DNA from: Candidatus Kinetoplastibacterium crithidii
GTDB taxonomy: Bacteria; Pseudomonadota; Gammaproteobacteria; Burkholderiales; Burkholderiaceae_B
Assembly (NCBI GenBank): GCA_027557655.1
Contig: CP064915.1
Coordinates: 744,001-808,000 of the forward strand
Direction: 5' to 3'
DNA length: 64,000 nucleotides
The position numbers and the translations under genes were made by a program. Position 1 is the stretch's first letter, and the number at the start of each line of letters is the position of its first letter. Shown one piece after another: positions 9,318 to 18,740 of the stretch. Under the pieces are notes generated by a model, which saw only the letters and a program-made list of their open reading frames with translations, ran no database searches and was not told where the DNA came from.

Positions 9318-9851
9318 ATGGAAAATTTTCATGCTACTACCATAGTATGTGTTAGAAGAAAAAATCAAGTATCTATAGGAGGTGATGGACAAGTTACCAT
9401 GGGTAATATTGTTGTAAAGAGTACAGCCAAAAAGATACGCCGATTATATAGAGATAAAATATTAACGGGATTTGCAGGAGCAACTTCTGATGCATTTACT
9501 TTACAAGAATTATTCGAAACAAAACTAGAGAAATATTCTGGTAATCTGACTCGTTCTGCAGTAGAAATGACTAAAGAATGGCGTACTGATAAATTTCTTA
9601 GAAAATTAGAGGCTATGTTAATAGTTGCAGATGATACAAAAACTTTTATTCTCACAGGTAATGGAGATGTTCTCGAGCCAGAATATGGTCTAGCTACAGT
9701 AGGTTCAGGAGGACCATATGCACATGCCTCTGCTCTAGCATTACTACGAAATACTGACTTATCTCCTAAAGAGATAGTTAAAAAATCATTAGAAATAGCA
9801 AGCGACCTTTGCATTTATACAAATAATAATCATATTATTGAAACTTTATAG
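9318..9851 (+). CDS. hslV: ATP-dependent protease peptidase subunit HslV
   Basis: Proteolytic core of the HslUV (ClpQY) complex, a cytoplasmic two-ring protease. The mature N-terminal threonine nucleophile is seen at ATTIV: the precursor starts MENFHATTIVCVRR, as in Bordetella, so cleavage before Thr7 is expected. Conserved blocks such as SIGGDGQVTMGN, KIRRLYRDKILTGFAGAT and ILTGNGDVLEPE are present. The frame is open upstream to 9261 into dksA, but the ATG at 9318 is preceded by AAGGA and gives the family N-terminus. hslU begins 37 bp downstream. Confidence 0.96.
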   Translation: MENFHATTIVCVRRKNQVSIGGDGQVTMGNIVVKSTAKKIRRLYRDKILTGFAGATSDAFTLQELFETKLEKYSGNLTRSAVEMTKEWRTDKFLRKLEAMLIVADDTKTFILTGNGDVLEPEYGLATVGSGGPYAHASALALLRNTDLSPKEIVKKSLEIASDLCIYTNNNHIIETL

Positions 9852-9888
9852 AATAAATATATCTTGCATAAAAAGGAAACCACGTATT

Positions 9889-11235
9889 ATGCCAATATCA
9901 GATCATAGCAACATGACTCCTAAGGAAATTGTTAACCATTTAGACAAACATATCATTGGACAAAACCGTGCAAAACGAGCTGTTGCTATAGCTCTAAGAA
10001 ATCGCTGGCGTCGTCAACAAGTTATTAAAGAATTACGTCAAGAAATATATCCAAAAAATATTCTTATGATTGGTCCAACTGGAGTTGGAAAAACAGAAAT
10101 AGCTAGAAGACTCTCTCAATTATCTAATGCTCCATTCATAAAAATAGAAGCAACAAAGTTTACTGAAGTTGGTTATGTAGGCAGAGATGTTGATACTATA
10201 ATTAGAGATTTGGTAGAAAAAGCTATTAAACAATCAAAAGAAAGTGAAATGGATTCTATAAAAATAATAGCAGAAGAAGCTGCTGAAGAGAGAATCCTAG
10301 ATATATTAGTCCCACCACCAAATAGGAAAGATGAGGAAGAAAAAATATTAACAGATAACAACAATACTCGTCAGACATTCAGAAAAAGATTAAGAGAAGG
10401 GAAACTTGACGAACTTGAAATAGAAATACCAGTTCCTGTCTCTGTCTCAAATTTTGATATAATGACTCCTCCTGGTATGGAAGAAATGGCTGATCAGTTA
10501 AAAAATATATTTGCTGGTATTAGCCAAGATAAGAAAAAAAATAAAAAAATGAAAGTTATAAATGCAATGAAGATTATGGTTGAAGAAGAATCTAACAAAA
10601 GAATCAATAATGAAGAAATAAAATCCAAAGCAATTACGAATGTAGAACAAAATGGCATAGTATTCTTAGATGAGATTGATAAAATAGCGACTAAACATGG
10701 TTCTGATAATATTGAGGTATCTCGTCATGGAGTGCAAAGAGATCTGCTCCCACTAGTAGAAGGAACTACTGTTAACACGCGTTATGGTTCAATAAAAACA
10801 GACCATATATTATTTATTGCATCGGGTGCTTTTCATTTATCAAAACCGTCTGATCTAATTCCTGAATTACAAGGCAGGTTCCCTATAAGAGTAGAATTAG
10901 ACTCCTTATCAATAGAAGATTTTGTACATATACTCAGAGATACCGATGCGTCACTAACCAAACAATATCTTGCACTCATGAAAACAGAAGGTATCGAAAT
11001 AATATTTACAGAAGAAGGAATAAATAAAATTGCAGAAATAGCATTCTATGTTAATGAGAAAAATGAAAACATAGGAGCAAGAAGATTATATACTGTAATG
11101 GAAAAACTTCTTGAAAATATTTCTTTTGAAGCTCCTTCTTTAAAAGATAAGAATATAACAATAGATGCTAATTTTGTTAAAGAACAATTAGGAGATATAG
11201 TCTCAAAAGAAGATTTAGCATCTTTTATTCTGTAA
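9889..11235 (+). CDS. hslU: HslU, ATPase subunit of the HslUV protease
   Basis: AAA+ unfoldase that feeds substrates into HslV. From the ATG at 9889 (AAAAGGA upstream at 9870-9876) the protein has 448 residues, the normal length. Walker A is GPTGVGKTE (62-70), the substrate-gripping pore loop is GYVGRD (95-100), Walker B is IVFLDEID, and the C-terminus ends EDLASFIL, the tail that docks into HslV. The I domain (about 110-245) is present but drifted. An upstream in-frame ATG inside hslV (9838) is not supported by homology. Confidence 0.97.
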   Translation: MPISDHSNMTPKEIVNHLDKHIIGQNRAKRAVAIALRNRWRRQQVIKELRQEIYPKNILMIGPTGVGKTEIARRLSQLSNAPFIKIEATKFTEVGYVGRDVDTIIRDLVEKAIKQSKESEMDSIKIIAEEAAEERILDILVPPPNRKDEEEKILTDNNNTRQTFRKRLREGKLDELEIEIPVPVSVSNFDIMTPPGMEEMADQLKNIFAGISQDKKKNKKMKVINAMKIMVEEESNKRINNEEIKSKAITNVEQNGIVFLDEIDKIATKHGSDNIEVSRHGVQRDLLPLVEGTTVNTRYGSIKTDHILFIASGAFHLSKPSDLIPELQGRFPIRVELDSLSIEDFVHILRDTDASLTKQYLALMKTEGIEIIFTEEGINKIAEIAFYVNEKNENIGARRLYTVMEKLLENISFEAPSLKDKNITIDANFVKEQLGDIVSKEDLASFIL

Positions 11236-11261
11236 ATAAAACTTCAAATATTTTTAATCCA

Positions 11262-11291
11262 GCTAGCGTTACAATACCCTCTCCCGCTAGC
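11262..11291. terminator. Weak inverted repeat between convergent hslU and DUF493 genes
   Basis: GCTAGCG (11262-11268) pairs with CGCTAGC (11285-11291) around a 16-nt loop, between two convergent genes. It is more G+C rich than the surroundings. There is no clear T run on either side, so a bidirectional terminator is only a guess. Confidence 0.35.
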
Positions 11292-11305
11292 AATTAAAAG
11301 ATTTA

Positions 11306-11563
11306 TCAAATAACAAATCTGACCAATGGAATATTATTCAATTCATTGTAAATTTTAATAAAATACTCTCTTGAAGTTATATAAACATTTAACGTAATAC
11401 TAATATATTTCCTAGACTTACTAAAATTAATATCAATTTTATCATCAAAAACAACTCTCAAATTATTTAATGATTCTATAATTTTTTTACTAAAATCATC
11501 ATGATTACATCCTATTATCTTTATAGGAAAATAATTTGGATAATGACTACTAAAATTCCTCAT
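11306..11563 (-). CDS. DUF493 (YbeD-like) small regulatory-fold protein
   Basis: An 85-residue protein of the DUF493/YbeD family, with the typical FPIKIIGCNHDDF opening and an ACT-like alpha/beta pattern. E. coli YbeD lies between dacA and lipB, and its role is not firmly known. Here it follows the carboxypeptidase gene by 6 bp on the same strand, as expected, but lipB and lipA do not follow: the next gene is the convergent hslU. Confidence 0.85.
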   Translation of the reverse strand: MRNFSSHYPNYFPIKIIGCNHDDFSKKIIESLNNLRVVFDDKIDINFSKSRKYISITLNVYITSREYFIKIYNELNNIPLVRFVI

Positions 11564-11569
11564 AGCTAT

Positions 11570-12808
11570 TTATCTAAAGAATGATTTGGAAGCTATCCAT
11601 CTTTTCATATAATCTATAGATATTCGTAACAAACCAGCTTTATTTACGTTTTGCAATGAAACTATAGGGACAACTTTTAAAATATTATTATCGATAGTAA
11701 ACTGTAGATTACCAACCAACTGACCTTTTTGCAAAGGAGCAATAAGAGGGTCTATACGTTCAACAATAAACTTTATATCAGATAAACGACTTCTAGGCAC
11801 TGTCAACCAAACTCTATCAACAGGACCTAGATTAACTTTATCTACAGTTCCACCCCAAACTTTTGCTTTAATTTGACTTTCATTAGTTTGTTCATTTATA
11901 GAAACAGTATCAAAATTTTGAAAACCCCAATTCAATAACTTCAAGCTCTCTTCTGTTCTAGTGGATTCACTATTAGCGCCCAATAGAACAACTAACATAC
12001 GCCTATCTCCACGTATAGCTGTTGCAACAAGACAATATCCGGCAGAATCTGTATACCCTGTTTTTAAACCATCAACAGAACTATCAGACCACAATAATCT
12101 ATTACGATTAGTCTGCAAAATATTATTATATTTAAATTCTTTCTGTTTATAATAGTGTAGGAAATTTGAATGATCTTTAATCATTCTTATAGCCAATAAA
12201 GATAAATCCCTTGCTGTTGTTATGTGATTAGTTTCAGGTAAACCTGTAGAATTCATAAAATTACTATTGCTCATACCAAGATATTTAGCTTCTTGATTCA
12301 TGAGAGCTACAAAAGAATCTTCATCACCACTAACTGACTCTGCTAAAGCTATAGAAGCATCATTACCTGACTGAACTATCACTCCCTGCAATAACTCATG
12401 AATAGACACTCTAGTTTTAGGCTCTATAAACATTCTAGATCCGCCGGTTTTCCATGCCTTATCTGATGGCACTACACTTTGATCTAAATCTAAACGTTTA
12501 TCATGCAAAGCATTAAATGCTAAATATGACGTCATAATTTTTGTAAGTGAGGCTGGCTCCAATTTTACATCAGGATTGTATGATGATAAAACCTGCTCAC
12601 TATTCACATCAACTACGATCCATGACTTGGCGGCTATCTTAGGAACTGGTAACCTAGAAACATCAACTACTGGTACAGCCAACCTATTAGCGTCTCCAGA
12701 AATAGATATAACAGATGTACGGTTCTCTAACTCTGTATCAGAAGAAAAAGACACACTACAGATAAAAAACGAAATGATAAAAAATGCTAATCTCAATAAT
12801 AAATTCAT
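11570..12808 (-). CDS. dacC: D-alanyl-D-alanine carboxypeptidase (PBP5/6 type)
   Basis: Periplasmic peptidase that trims the terminal D-Ala from peptidoglycan pentapeptides. The N-terminal hydrophobic stretch (about residues 4-22, ending near SFSSD) is a signal peptide. The serine-transpeptidase motifs are complete: SxxK as Ser87-Leu-Thr-Lys90, SxN as Ser147-Gly-Asn149, and Lys249-Thr-Gly251. The C-terminal PBP5 domain and an amphipathic tail (DYMKRWIASKSFF) that could anchor it to the membrane are also seen. Whether the name should be dacA or dacC cannot be settled by sequence alone. With PBP1A at 27493 it shows that a cell wall is still made. Confidence 0.94.
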   Translation of the reverse strand: MNLLLRLAFFIISFFICSVSFSSDTELENRTSVISISGDANRLAVPVVDVSRLPVPKIAAKSWIVVDVNSEQVLSSYNPDVKLEPASLTKIMTSYLAFNALHDKRLDLDQSVVPSDKAWKTGGSRMFIEPKTRVSIHELLQGVIVQSGNDASIALAESVSGDEDSFVALMNQEAKYLGMSNSNFMNSTGLPETNHITTARDLSLLAIRMIKDHSNFLHYYKQKEFKYNNILQTNRNRLLWSDSSVDGLKTGYTDSAGYCLVATAIRGDRRMLVVLLGANSESTRTEESLKLLNWGFQNFDTVSINEQTNESQIKAKVWGGTVDKVNLGPVDRVWLTVPRSRLSDIKFIVERIDPLIAPLQKGQLVGNLQFTIDNNILKVVPIVSLQNVNKAGLLRISIDYMKRWIASKSFFR

Positions 12809-12920
12809 CAGATAATTAACTTTAAAAATACATCCTAATTTTTCAAAAAACTAAAACATAATCAAAAATGTTTTAAGTATATTTATAATTACTACTATTA
12901 AAAGCTAATTTTATTACATT

Positions 12921-13580
12921 TTAATATGAAATAATACTAGACTTCAGATAAATAGATACCATTTCACGCAATAATAATAATTTTCCATGAAAAAAATGAG
13001 AACATGATGGAATCATAATAATTGGTATAGATCTTGGCCGAGCCCAATCCAACATTTCATTAAAAGGCACAACTTCATCTGTTTCACCATGAATTATTAT
13101 GGTCTTCTCTGGAAGATGAATTTCACTAAATTGGAAACGTTGTACAGCAGAGCCAATAAGCATCAAAAACTTTATATTAAAATATTTATTATCATTATAT
13201 AACTTTGAATACAATTGTGCAGCAACAGCAGATCCAAATGAAAACCCAAAAAGGAAGCAGGGCAATTCAGAAAAATCTGGATAGATAGCAATAATTTGCT
13301 GCATCAGAGCACTCATATCACTAGTCTCACCTACACCATTATCAAAAGAACCATCTGAATCACCAACACCCCTAAAATTAGGCCTGACTGCTACAATACC
13401 TTGTCTTAAACACTCTCTAGAAATCGTTGTTATTACTTTATTATTACGATTGCCACCATATAATGGGTGAGGATGTAATATCAAGGCCCAACCAAGAATT
13501 TTATGTTCAGGTAATTCAATTGCGCAATCAACTAATCCAGCAGAACCAATTAATTTCTTTATTGTTGTATTAATCAGCAT
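12921..13580 (-). CDS. Alpha/beta hydrolase (COG2945-like)
   Basis: A 219-residue alpha/beta hydrolase. The subfamily signature HPHPLYGG is at 36-43, the nucleophile elbow GFSFGS has Ser114, and the acid and histidine candidates are the Asp of GETDEVVP and the His of SCSHFFHGK. The substrate is unknown; family members are often annotated as predicted esterases or acyl hydrolases. It stands alone between dacC (112 bp downstream) and birA (divergent), so context gives no pathway. Confidence 0.85.
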   Translation of the reverse strand: MLINTTIKKLIGSAGLVDCAIELPEHKILGWALILHPHPLYGGNRNNKVITTISRECLRQGIVAVRPNFRGVGDSDGSFDNGVGETSDMSALMQQIIAIYPDFSELPCFLFGFSFGSAVAAQLYSKLYNDNKYFNIKFLMLIGSAVQRFQFSEIHLPEKTIIIHGETDEVVPFNEMLDWARPRSIPIIMIPSCSHFFHGKLLLLREMVSIYLKSSIISY

Positions 13581-13825
13581 AAATATAAAAGTCCAAAAAC
13601 GTTGTAATTTGTATTAAAATAAAGATAAATTTACTATTTAATAAGTTTATCTCAACTTCATATGAGAGAATATCTTTTTTCATTATCTTTCTAAGAAGCA
13701 AATAAAATTTGGCATTTCTTTAGAAAATCTATAACGAATAAATAATATCTTTAATATCATCTAATTCTTTAAATTGTCAGAATTTTTACCAAGATAGTTT
13801 ACATAGACATTTAAATTGCAAAAAT
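13581..13825. other. Divergent intergenic region between hydrolase and birA
   Basis: About 245 bp of AT-rich DNA without a convincing ORF, RNA gene or strong hairpin. It should hold the promoters of both flanking genes, but I cannot choose one with confidence. Confidence 0.4.
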
Positions 13826-14635
13826 ATGTTACAAATTTTGAAAAAAAACTTACCAATGTTTCATAATATTGAGTGGACTGAATCAATAGATTCTACTAAC
13901 ACAAGCTTAATAAAAAAAATAAAAGCGAATTATATCAAAACACCCTATTTAGAAGGAACTAACAACCAATTTGCTGGCAGAGGAAGACAAGGAAAAAAAT
14001 GGATAAGCAATAATGATCTAACATTTTCTTGTGCTTTTAATATTAAAATTCATTCTATTAATTTGCCATCAATTGCTATTGTAGCAGGAATAAGTGCTTG
14101 TGAGTCACTAAGAGAATTAGTATGTGATAATAATGCATGCCTAACACTAAAATGGCCAAATGATATTCAATGGAGCAACAAAAAAGTCTCTGGAATACTA
14201 GTAGAAACAATTAAAGATCATAAAAGAGATAATTGTTACTTTGCGATAATAGGTATAGGTATTAATTTAAATAAATCGATTGATAAGTCAACTGATCTTA
14301 ATAGGCCGATAACTGATTTATCTGAAATAACTAATCAATCTATTATTAACCGTGAAAAAATTATAAAGATAATAACTACAATATCAGAATCATGGTACAA
14401 AGATATATCTATTTTGGAAAAAAATGGTTTACAAGATTTCCATGAACGATTCAAGAAAATTGATTATTTATTTGGGAAGAGAATCAAAATTGAGAAAGAA
14501 AACAAAATGATCCAAGATGGAATAGCAAATGGTATAGATCAATTTGGACATCTAACCTTGAAGACAATATCTGGTGTAAAATCATTATATCCTGATAATA
14601 TATCTATTTACTATAAAAATGATTGTTCTGATTGA
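13826..14635 (+). CDS. birA: Biotin--[acetyl-CoA-carboxylase] ligase
   Basis: Activates biotin with ATP and attaches it to the BCCP subunit of acetyl-CoA carboxylase. The catalytic domain begins at once (WTESIDSTN, residues 17-25), so the DNA-binding repressor domain found in E. coli BirA is missing, as in other single-domain ligases. The biotinyl-AMP loop is GRGRQGKKW (51-59), followed by LKWPND (108-113) and KVSGILVE with the conserved Lys120. A short C-terminal SH3-like domain follows. The last 17 bp overlap the start of coaX, indicating translational coupling. Confidence 0.94.
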   Translation: MLQILKKNLPMFHNIEWTESIDSTNTSLIKKIKANYIKTPYLEGTNNQFAGRGRQGKKWISNNDLTFSCAFNIKIHSINLPSIAIVAGISACESLRELVCDNNACLTLKWPNDIQWSNKKVSGILVETIKDHKRDNCYFAIIGIGINLNKSIDKSTDLNRPITDLSEITNQSIINREKIIKIITTISESWYKDISILEKNGLQDFHERFKKIDYLFGKRIKIEKENKMIQDGIANGIDQFGHLTLKTISGVKSLYPDNISIYYKNDCSD

Positions 14636-15416
14636 CTCTGGTAATAGTAGAATAAAAATCGGCTGGCTAGATTATAGAATGAGCATTGCTCATCGTGAAC
14701 CTCATGCCGCTATATTTGATAATTTAAATATAAAATCTCTTGGCCAATGGATTATTACCTTACCAAGAACTCCATTATATGCAATTGGGTCTAATGTAGC
14801 AGGTAAACAAAGAGAATCTATAATTACTCATGAATTAAATTCTATTGGTTGTAAAATAAAATGGATTTCTGCTGAAAAAGAACTATTAGGATTAACTAAT
14901 AATTACGAACAACCATTATTATTAGGATCTGATAGATGGGCATCTATGATAGGAGTTCTATCTAGACAATCAAAAGAACACCCTCCTCTTATTGTAGCTA
15001 GTTTTGGTACTGCAACTACTATAGATATAATAAGTCCTGACAATATATTTATAGGAGGCATTATATTACCAGGAACTTTTATGATGAGACAAGCATTAAC
15101 TAATGGTACTGCTAACCTACCAATGACTCATGTTAATACAACAAATTTTCCTACAGATACTGTAAAAGCAATAAATTCTGGTATCGTAGCAGCACAAACA
15201 GGAGCATTGTTACATCAATATAATGCAGCATTTAATAAATATAAACAAATACCAAAAATTTATGTTACTGGAGGAGTATGGCCAGAATTAGAAACTGAAA
15301 TTCGTTCATTAATAGAGAAAAATAGATTACCTAATCAACAACCAACAAAAATTGATTATTTGGATAGACTAGTTTTAGATGGCCTAGCATGTATCGCCAA
15401 ACTAGATTTTAAATAA
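14619..15416 (+). CDS. coaX: Type III pantothenate kinase (Baf)
   Basis: First step of coenzyme A synthesis: pantothenate to 4'-phosphopantothenate. It belongs to the ASKHA-fold type III kinases, first seen in Bordetella as Bvg accessory factor. Motifs are DSGNSRIKIGW (6-16, phosphate binding), GSDRW (103-107, pantothenate binding), FGTATTID (129-136), GGIILPG and TGGVW. The birA-coaX neighbourhood is the same as in Bordetella. It works downstream of panB (20283) in the same pathway. Confidence 0.94.
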   Translation: MIVLIDSGNSRIKIGWLDYRMSIAHREPHAAIFDNLNIKSLGQWIITLPRTPLYAIGSNVAGKQRESIITHELNSIGCKIKWISAEKELLGLTNNYEQPLLLGSDRWASMIGVLSRQSKEHPPLIVASFGTATTIDIISPDNIFIGGIILPGTFMMRQALTNGTANLPMTHVNTTNFPTDTVKAINSGIVAAQTGALLHQYNAAFNKYKQIPKIYVTGGVWPELETEIRSLIEKNRLPNQQPTKIDYLDRLVLDGLACIAKLDFK

Positions 15417-15646
15417 AATCTATATAATTCCTATTACAAATAACATATCTTAAAACAAGTTGGATAATGATAATCATAAAACTTACTTCTCATTTAATTT
15501 ATTATGATACCCATATATACTATGGTAGTATAATCTCCAAATACCTATCATCTGGTTGAATTTGATACTAATATTATTCCTAATAATCAGTACTCAACAA
15601 CCAAGATGATTTCTTAAAAGGTACTTATAGTATATGCATAATATTA
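15417..15646. other. Convergent intergenic region between coaX and aspS
   Basis: No gene seen in these 230 bp. Two short hairpins occur: a 7-bp stem at 15516-15532 (arms TATACTA and TAGTATA, loop TGG) and a 6-bp stem at 15573-15587. Either could help end transcription from the two converging genes; neither has a good T run. Confidence 0.4.
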
Positions 15647-17431
15647 TTAACTATCACTATTAATACTAATATGCAATTCTTCCAAATGATTCTCTGCTAT
15701 TAATGAAGGGGCCTGTGTTAGTAAGCACTGGGCTCTTTGTGTTTTTGGAAAAGCAATAACATCTCTAATAGACTCAGAGGAAGTAAGTATAGCAACTAGT
15801 CTATCCAAACCAAAGGCAATACCTCCATGAGGAGGAGCTCCATATTGCAAAGCATCTAACAAAAAGCCAAATCTAGCTTTAGCTGTTTCCTCTGTAAAAT
15901 TTAGCGCTTTAAATACTTTTTTTTGTATCTCTTCTTTATGAATACGAATAGACCCTCCTCCTATCTCCCATCCATTTAAAACCATATCATATGCTTTGGA
16001 AAATACTTTATTATAAGATCCTTCTTCTAGAAAAATCTCATGTCCATCTTTAGGACTTGTAAAAGGATGATGTATAGCAACATAACGTTTATCATTCTCA
16101 TCATATTCAAACATCGGAAAGTCTACAACCCAAAGCGGTTTCCAGTCATTAGTAAACAATCCAGTATCCTTAGCAAATTTGCTATTTCCTATTTTTAATC
16201 TCAAGGCTCCAAGTGCATCATATACAATCTTACTTTTATCTGCACAAAAGAAAATAATATCACCATCTTCAGCTCCAACTCTCTCCATTAATAGATGGAG
16301 AGCACTATCACAAATATTTTTTATGATAGGTGATTGCATACCATCACGTCCATTATCAAGATTAATAATCTTAATGTAAGCTAACCCACTTGCTCCATAT
16401 ATACCAACAAATTTAGTATAACTATCAATATCGCTCCTAGAAATGGAAATGCCACCAGGTACTCTTAAAGCAACGACTTTACCATCAGCATCCGAAGCTA
16501 CAGAAGAAAATATTTTAAAATCAACATTTCTAACAATATCTGTAACATTTGATAATTTCAAATTAATACGAAGATCAGGTTTATCTGAGCCATAACAACT
16601 CAAGGCCTCTTCCCATGAAAGCACTGGAAAAGGATCAGGTAAATCAATGTTCTTTAATATTTTAAAAATATTTCTAATCATTTTTTCAAAAATAGAACGA
16701 ACCTCTTGCTCATTTGTAAATGATAATTCACAATCAATTTGGGTAAATTCAGGCTGTCTATCAGCACGTAAATCCTCATCACGAAAACATCTCGTAACTT
16801 GATAATATCTATCAAATCCAGAAACCATTAGCATTTGTTTAAACAATTGTGGAGATTGAGGTAATGCAAAAAAATGACCATCATGAACACGTGAAGGAAC
16901 TAAATAATCACGCGCTCCTTCTGGAGTACTTTTTGTTAAAATAGGAGTTTCAATCTCTATAAATCCAGAGTCATCTAAAAATTTCCTGACTAACTTAGAC
17001 ACATTATATCTAGTCCTTAGATTTGTTTGCATTAATGGTCTTCGCAAATCTAAAACTCTGTTAGAAAGTCTTGTGGTTTCGGATAAGTTGATATCATCTA
17101 AATTAAAAGGTAATGATCTTGCTGAGTTAAAAATTTCTAATTTAACACAATTAATCTCTATATCACCTGATACTAAATCGATATTTTTTGTTCCATCAGG
17201 TCTAAATCGAACAACACCCTCTACACTAATACAATACTCATTGCGTAGTGTTTCTGCTAAAGAAAAACAAGAATTCTTGGGATCAAAAACTATTTGTATC
17301 AACCCAGTATGATCTCTCAGATCTATAAATATTACCCCTCCATGATCACGACGACGATGAACCCAACCATATAACACAATATTCTGACCAAGAAACTTAT
17401 TAGAAACCTGACCGATATAGCAGCTACGCAT
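15647..17431 (-). CDS. aspS: Aspartyl-tRNA synthetase, probably non-discriminating type
   Basis: Charges tRNA-Asp, and perhaps also tRNA-Asn, with aspartate. At 594 residues it is a bacterial-type AspRS: OB-fold anticodon domain (1-110), catalytic core with class II motif 2 FRDEDLRADRQPEFTQID and motif 3 GIAFGLDRL, and the bacterial GAD insertion (about 280-420). In the anticodon domain His30 (RRRDHGG) and Gly80 (RPDGTKN) stand where discriminating enzymes such as E. coli AspRS carry Leu and Lys; His/Gly is typical of enzymes that also mischarge tRNA-Asn, which is then amidated by GatCAB. It is the last gene of fmdB-DUF502-aspS. Confidence 0.96.
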   Translation of the reverse strand: MRSCYIGQVSNKFLGQNIVLYGWVHRRRDHGGVIFIDLRDHTGLIQIVFDPKNSCFSLAETLRNEYCISVEGVVRFRPDGTKNIDLVSGDIEINCVKLEIFNSARSLPFNLDDINLSETTRLSNRVLDLRRPLMQTNLRTRYNVSKLVRKFLDDSGFIEIETPILTKSTPEGARDYLVPSRVHDGHFFALPQSPQLFKQMLMVSGFDRYYQVTRCFRDEDLRADRQPEFTQIDCELSFTNEQEVRSIFEKMIRNIFKILKNIDLPDPFPVLSWEEALSCYGSDKPDLRINLKLSNVTDIVRNVDFKIFSSVASDADGKVVALRVPGGISISRSDIDSYTKFVGIYGASGLAYIKIINLDNGRDGMQSPIIKNICDSALHLLMERVGAEDGDIIFFCADKSKIVYDALGALRLKIGNSKFAKDTGLFTNDWKPLWVVDFPMFEYDENDKRYVAIHHPFTSPKDGHEIFLEEGSYNKVFSKAYDMVLNGWEIGGGSIRIHKEEIQKKVFKALNFTEETAKARFGFLLDALQYGAPPHGGIAFGLDRLVAILTSSESIRDVIAFPKTQRAQCLLTQAPSLIAENHLEELHISINSDS

Positions 17432-17472
17432 TACAAAAACTCCATTTTATATTTATATTGACTTACAAATAC

Positions 17473-18057
17473 TTAATCCTTAGGAGCAACTACTCCCATA
17501 GATACAATATATTTCAAAGCATTATCAACAGTTATATTCAAAGGTATGATTTCCTTTTCATTCACAATCAAAAAATAACCGGATGTAGGATTCGGTGTCG
17601 TCGGTACATAAACACTGACATATTTATCAGACAGACCAGATAATAACGAATCCTTAGGAACTCCAGTCAAAAAAGCTATTGTCCAACAAGATTCCCTAGG
17701 ATATTGTATTAAAACAGCCTTCCGAAACGACTGACTCTCCGAAGACAAAATAGTATCACTAACTTGTTTAACAGAATTATATATAGAACGTACCAACGGT
17801 ATACGTCCTAATATAAACTCCCAATACTTCAAAATAGTACGTCCAATCAAATTAGCGGCTAATAAACCAGTAATCCAAATCACTATAAATACTAATATCA
17901 ATTGAAACCCTGGTATATTACATCCAAATAGTGACTGTGAAGATAAGAATTTAGGTACAAATGCATCGAGAATACTAACTAATAAATTTAGCACCCATAA
18001 AGTAATAACCAGGGGAACCCAAATCAATAAACCAGTAATGAAATATTTTTTTAACAT
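17473..18057 (-). CDS. DUF502 family inner-membrane protein
   Basis: A 194-residue membrane protein of unknown function. Two N-terminal transmembrane segments are visible (about residues 4-28 and 50-75), followed by the family segment GRTILKYWEFILGRIPLVRSIYNSVKQ (positions 75-101 approximately) and a soluble C-terminal domain. In-frame TTG lies 12 bp upstream, but the ATG at 18057 gives the usual start MLKKYFITG. It sits between fmdB and aspS, an order shared with Bordetella and many Burkholderiales. Transcription with both neighbours is likely from the short gaps. Confidence 0.85.
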   Translation of the reverse strand: MLKKYFITGLLIWVPLVITLWVLNLLVSILDAFVPKFLSSQSLFGCNIPGFQLILVFIVIWITGLLAANLIGRTILKYWEFILGRIPLVRSIYNSVKQVSDTILSSESQSFRKAVLIQYPRESCWTIAFLTGVPKDSLLSGLSDKYVSVYVPTTPNPTSGYFLIVNEKEIIPLNITVDNALKYIVSMGVVAPKD

Positions 18058-18084
18058 GAAAAGTATCAATTTGTAAATAACTGC

Positions 18085-18354
18085 TTAATTATTAGATAAA
18101 TCTGAAGTACTACTATTGTCATTTGGTTTTTCAGACTTTGTTACCTGCTCTTTTTCAGACTTGTTGTTTTTACTATCTCTAAAATCAGTTACATACCAAC
18201 CATTTCCTTTTAACTGAAAGCTAGGAGCTGTAACTTGCTTAGAATATGAACTGCTACCACAATCTGGACACTTTTGAATAGGATTATCGTTCATTTTTTG
18301 TAAAACATCATTGACACAACCACATGTCATACATTTATAGGTGTAAATAGGCAT
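18085..18354 (-). CDS. FmdB-type zinc-ribbon protein
   Basis: An 89-residue protein with an N-terminal zinc ribbon: MPIYTYKCMTCGC and, after 20 residues, KCPDCGS give a CxxC...CxxC metal site. The second half is low-complexity, Ser/Asn/Lys-rich. Members are often annotated as putative regulators, but no activity is firmly known. It heads the fmdB-DUF502-aspS set; a GAGG precedes its ATG. Confidence 0.88.
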   Translation of the reverse strand: MPIYTYKCMTCGCVNDVLQKMNDNPIQKCPDCGSSSYSKQVTAPSFQLKGNGWYVTDFRDSKNNKSEKEQVTKSEKPNDNSSTSDLSNN

Positions 18355-18624
18355 AACAACCTCGCAGATAAATAAGACATAATTTACAAATCAAAGGTTT
18401 GATACATAAATATGTGTTTATATAAACTTACAGAAAAAAACCAAAAACATCTAAATATTATCAATATTTATAATTTATATCTTATTAAGATTGACATATA
18501 AAAAGTAATGTTAAAAAATTAATCATAGTTATAAAATAATTACATATTAATATATCATCTTGAGGTTACTAATATCTCAAATAAGAGCAAATTTAATATC
18601 AAATTGACTTTTGAAGGTCTTTTG

Positions 18625-18659
18625 TTTTTACAACTTAAAACAATAGCTTGTTGTAAAAA
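18625..18659. repeat. 10-bp perfect inverted repeat (hairpin)
   Basis: TTTTTACAAC (18625-18634) and GTTGTAAAAA (18650-18659) are exact reverse complements around a 15-nt loop. On either strand the stem ends in a T or A run, so it resembles a terminator, although no gene ends here. Confidence 0.5.
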
Positions 18660-18740
18660 AGTTTTTACTGTTGCCTTAAATATAATTTAGCAAAATCAAA
18701 ATTTTATAATTTATATAAAACAGCATCCACTTACCAAAAA

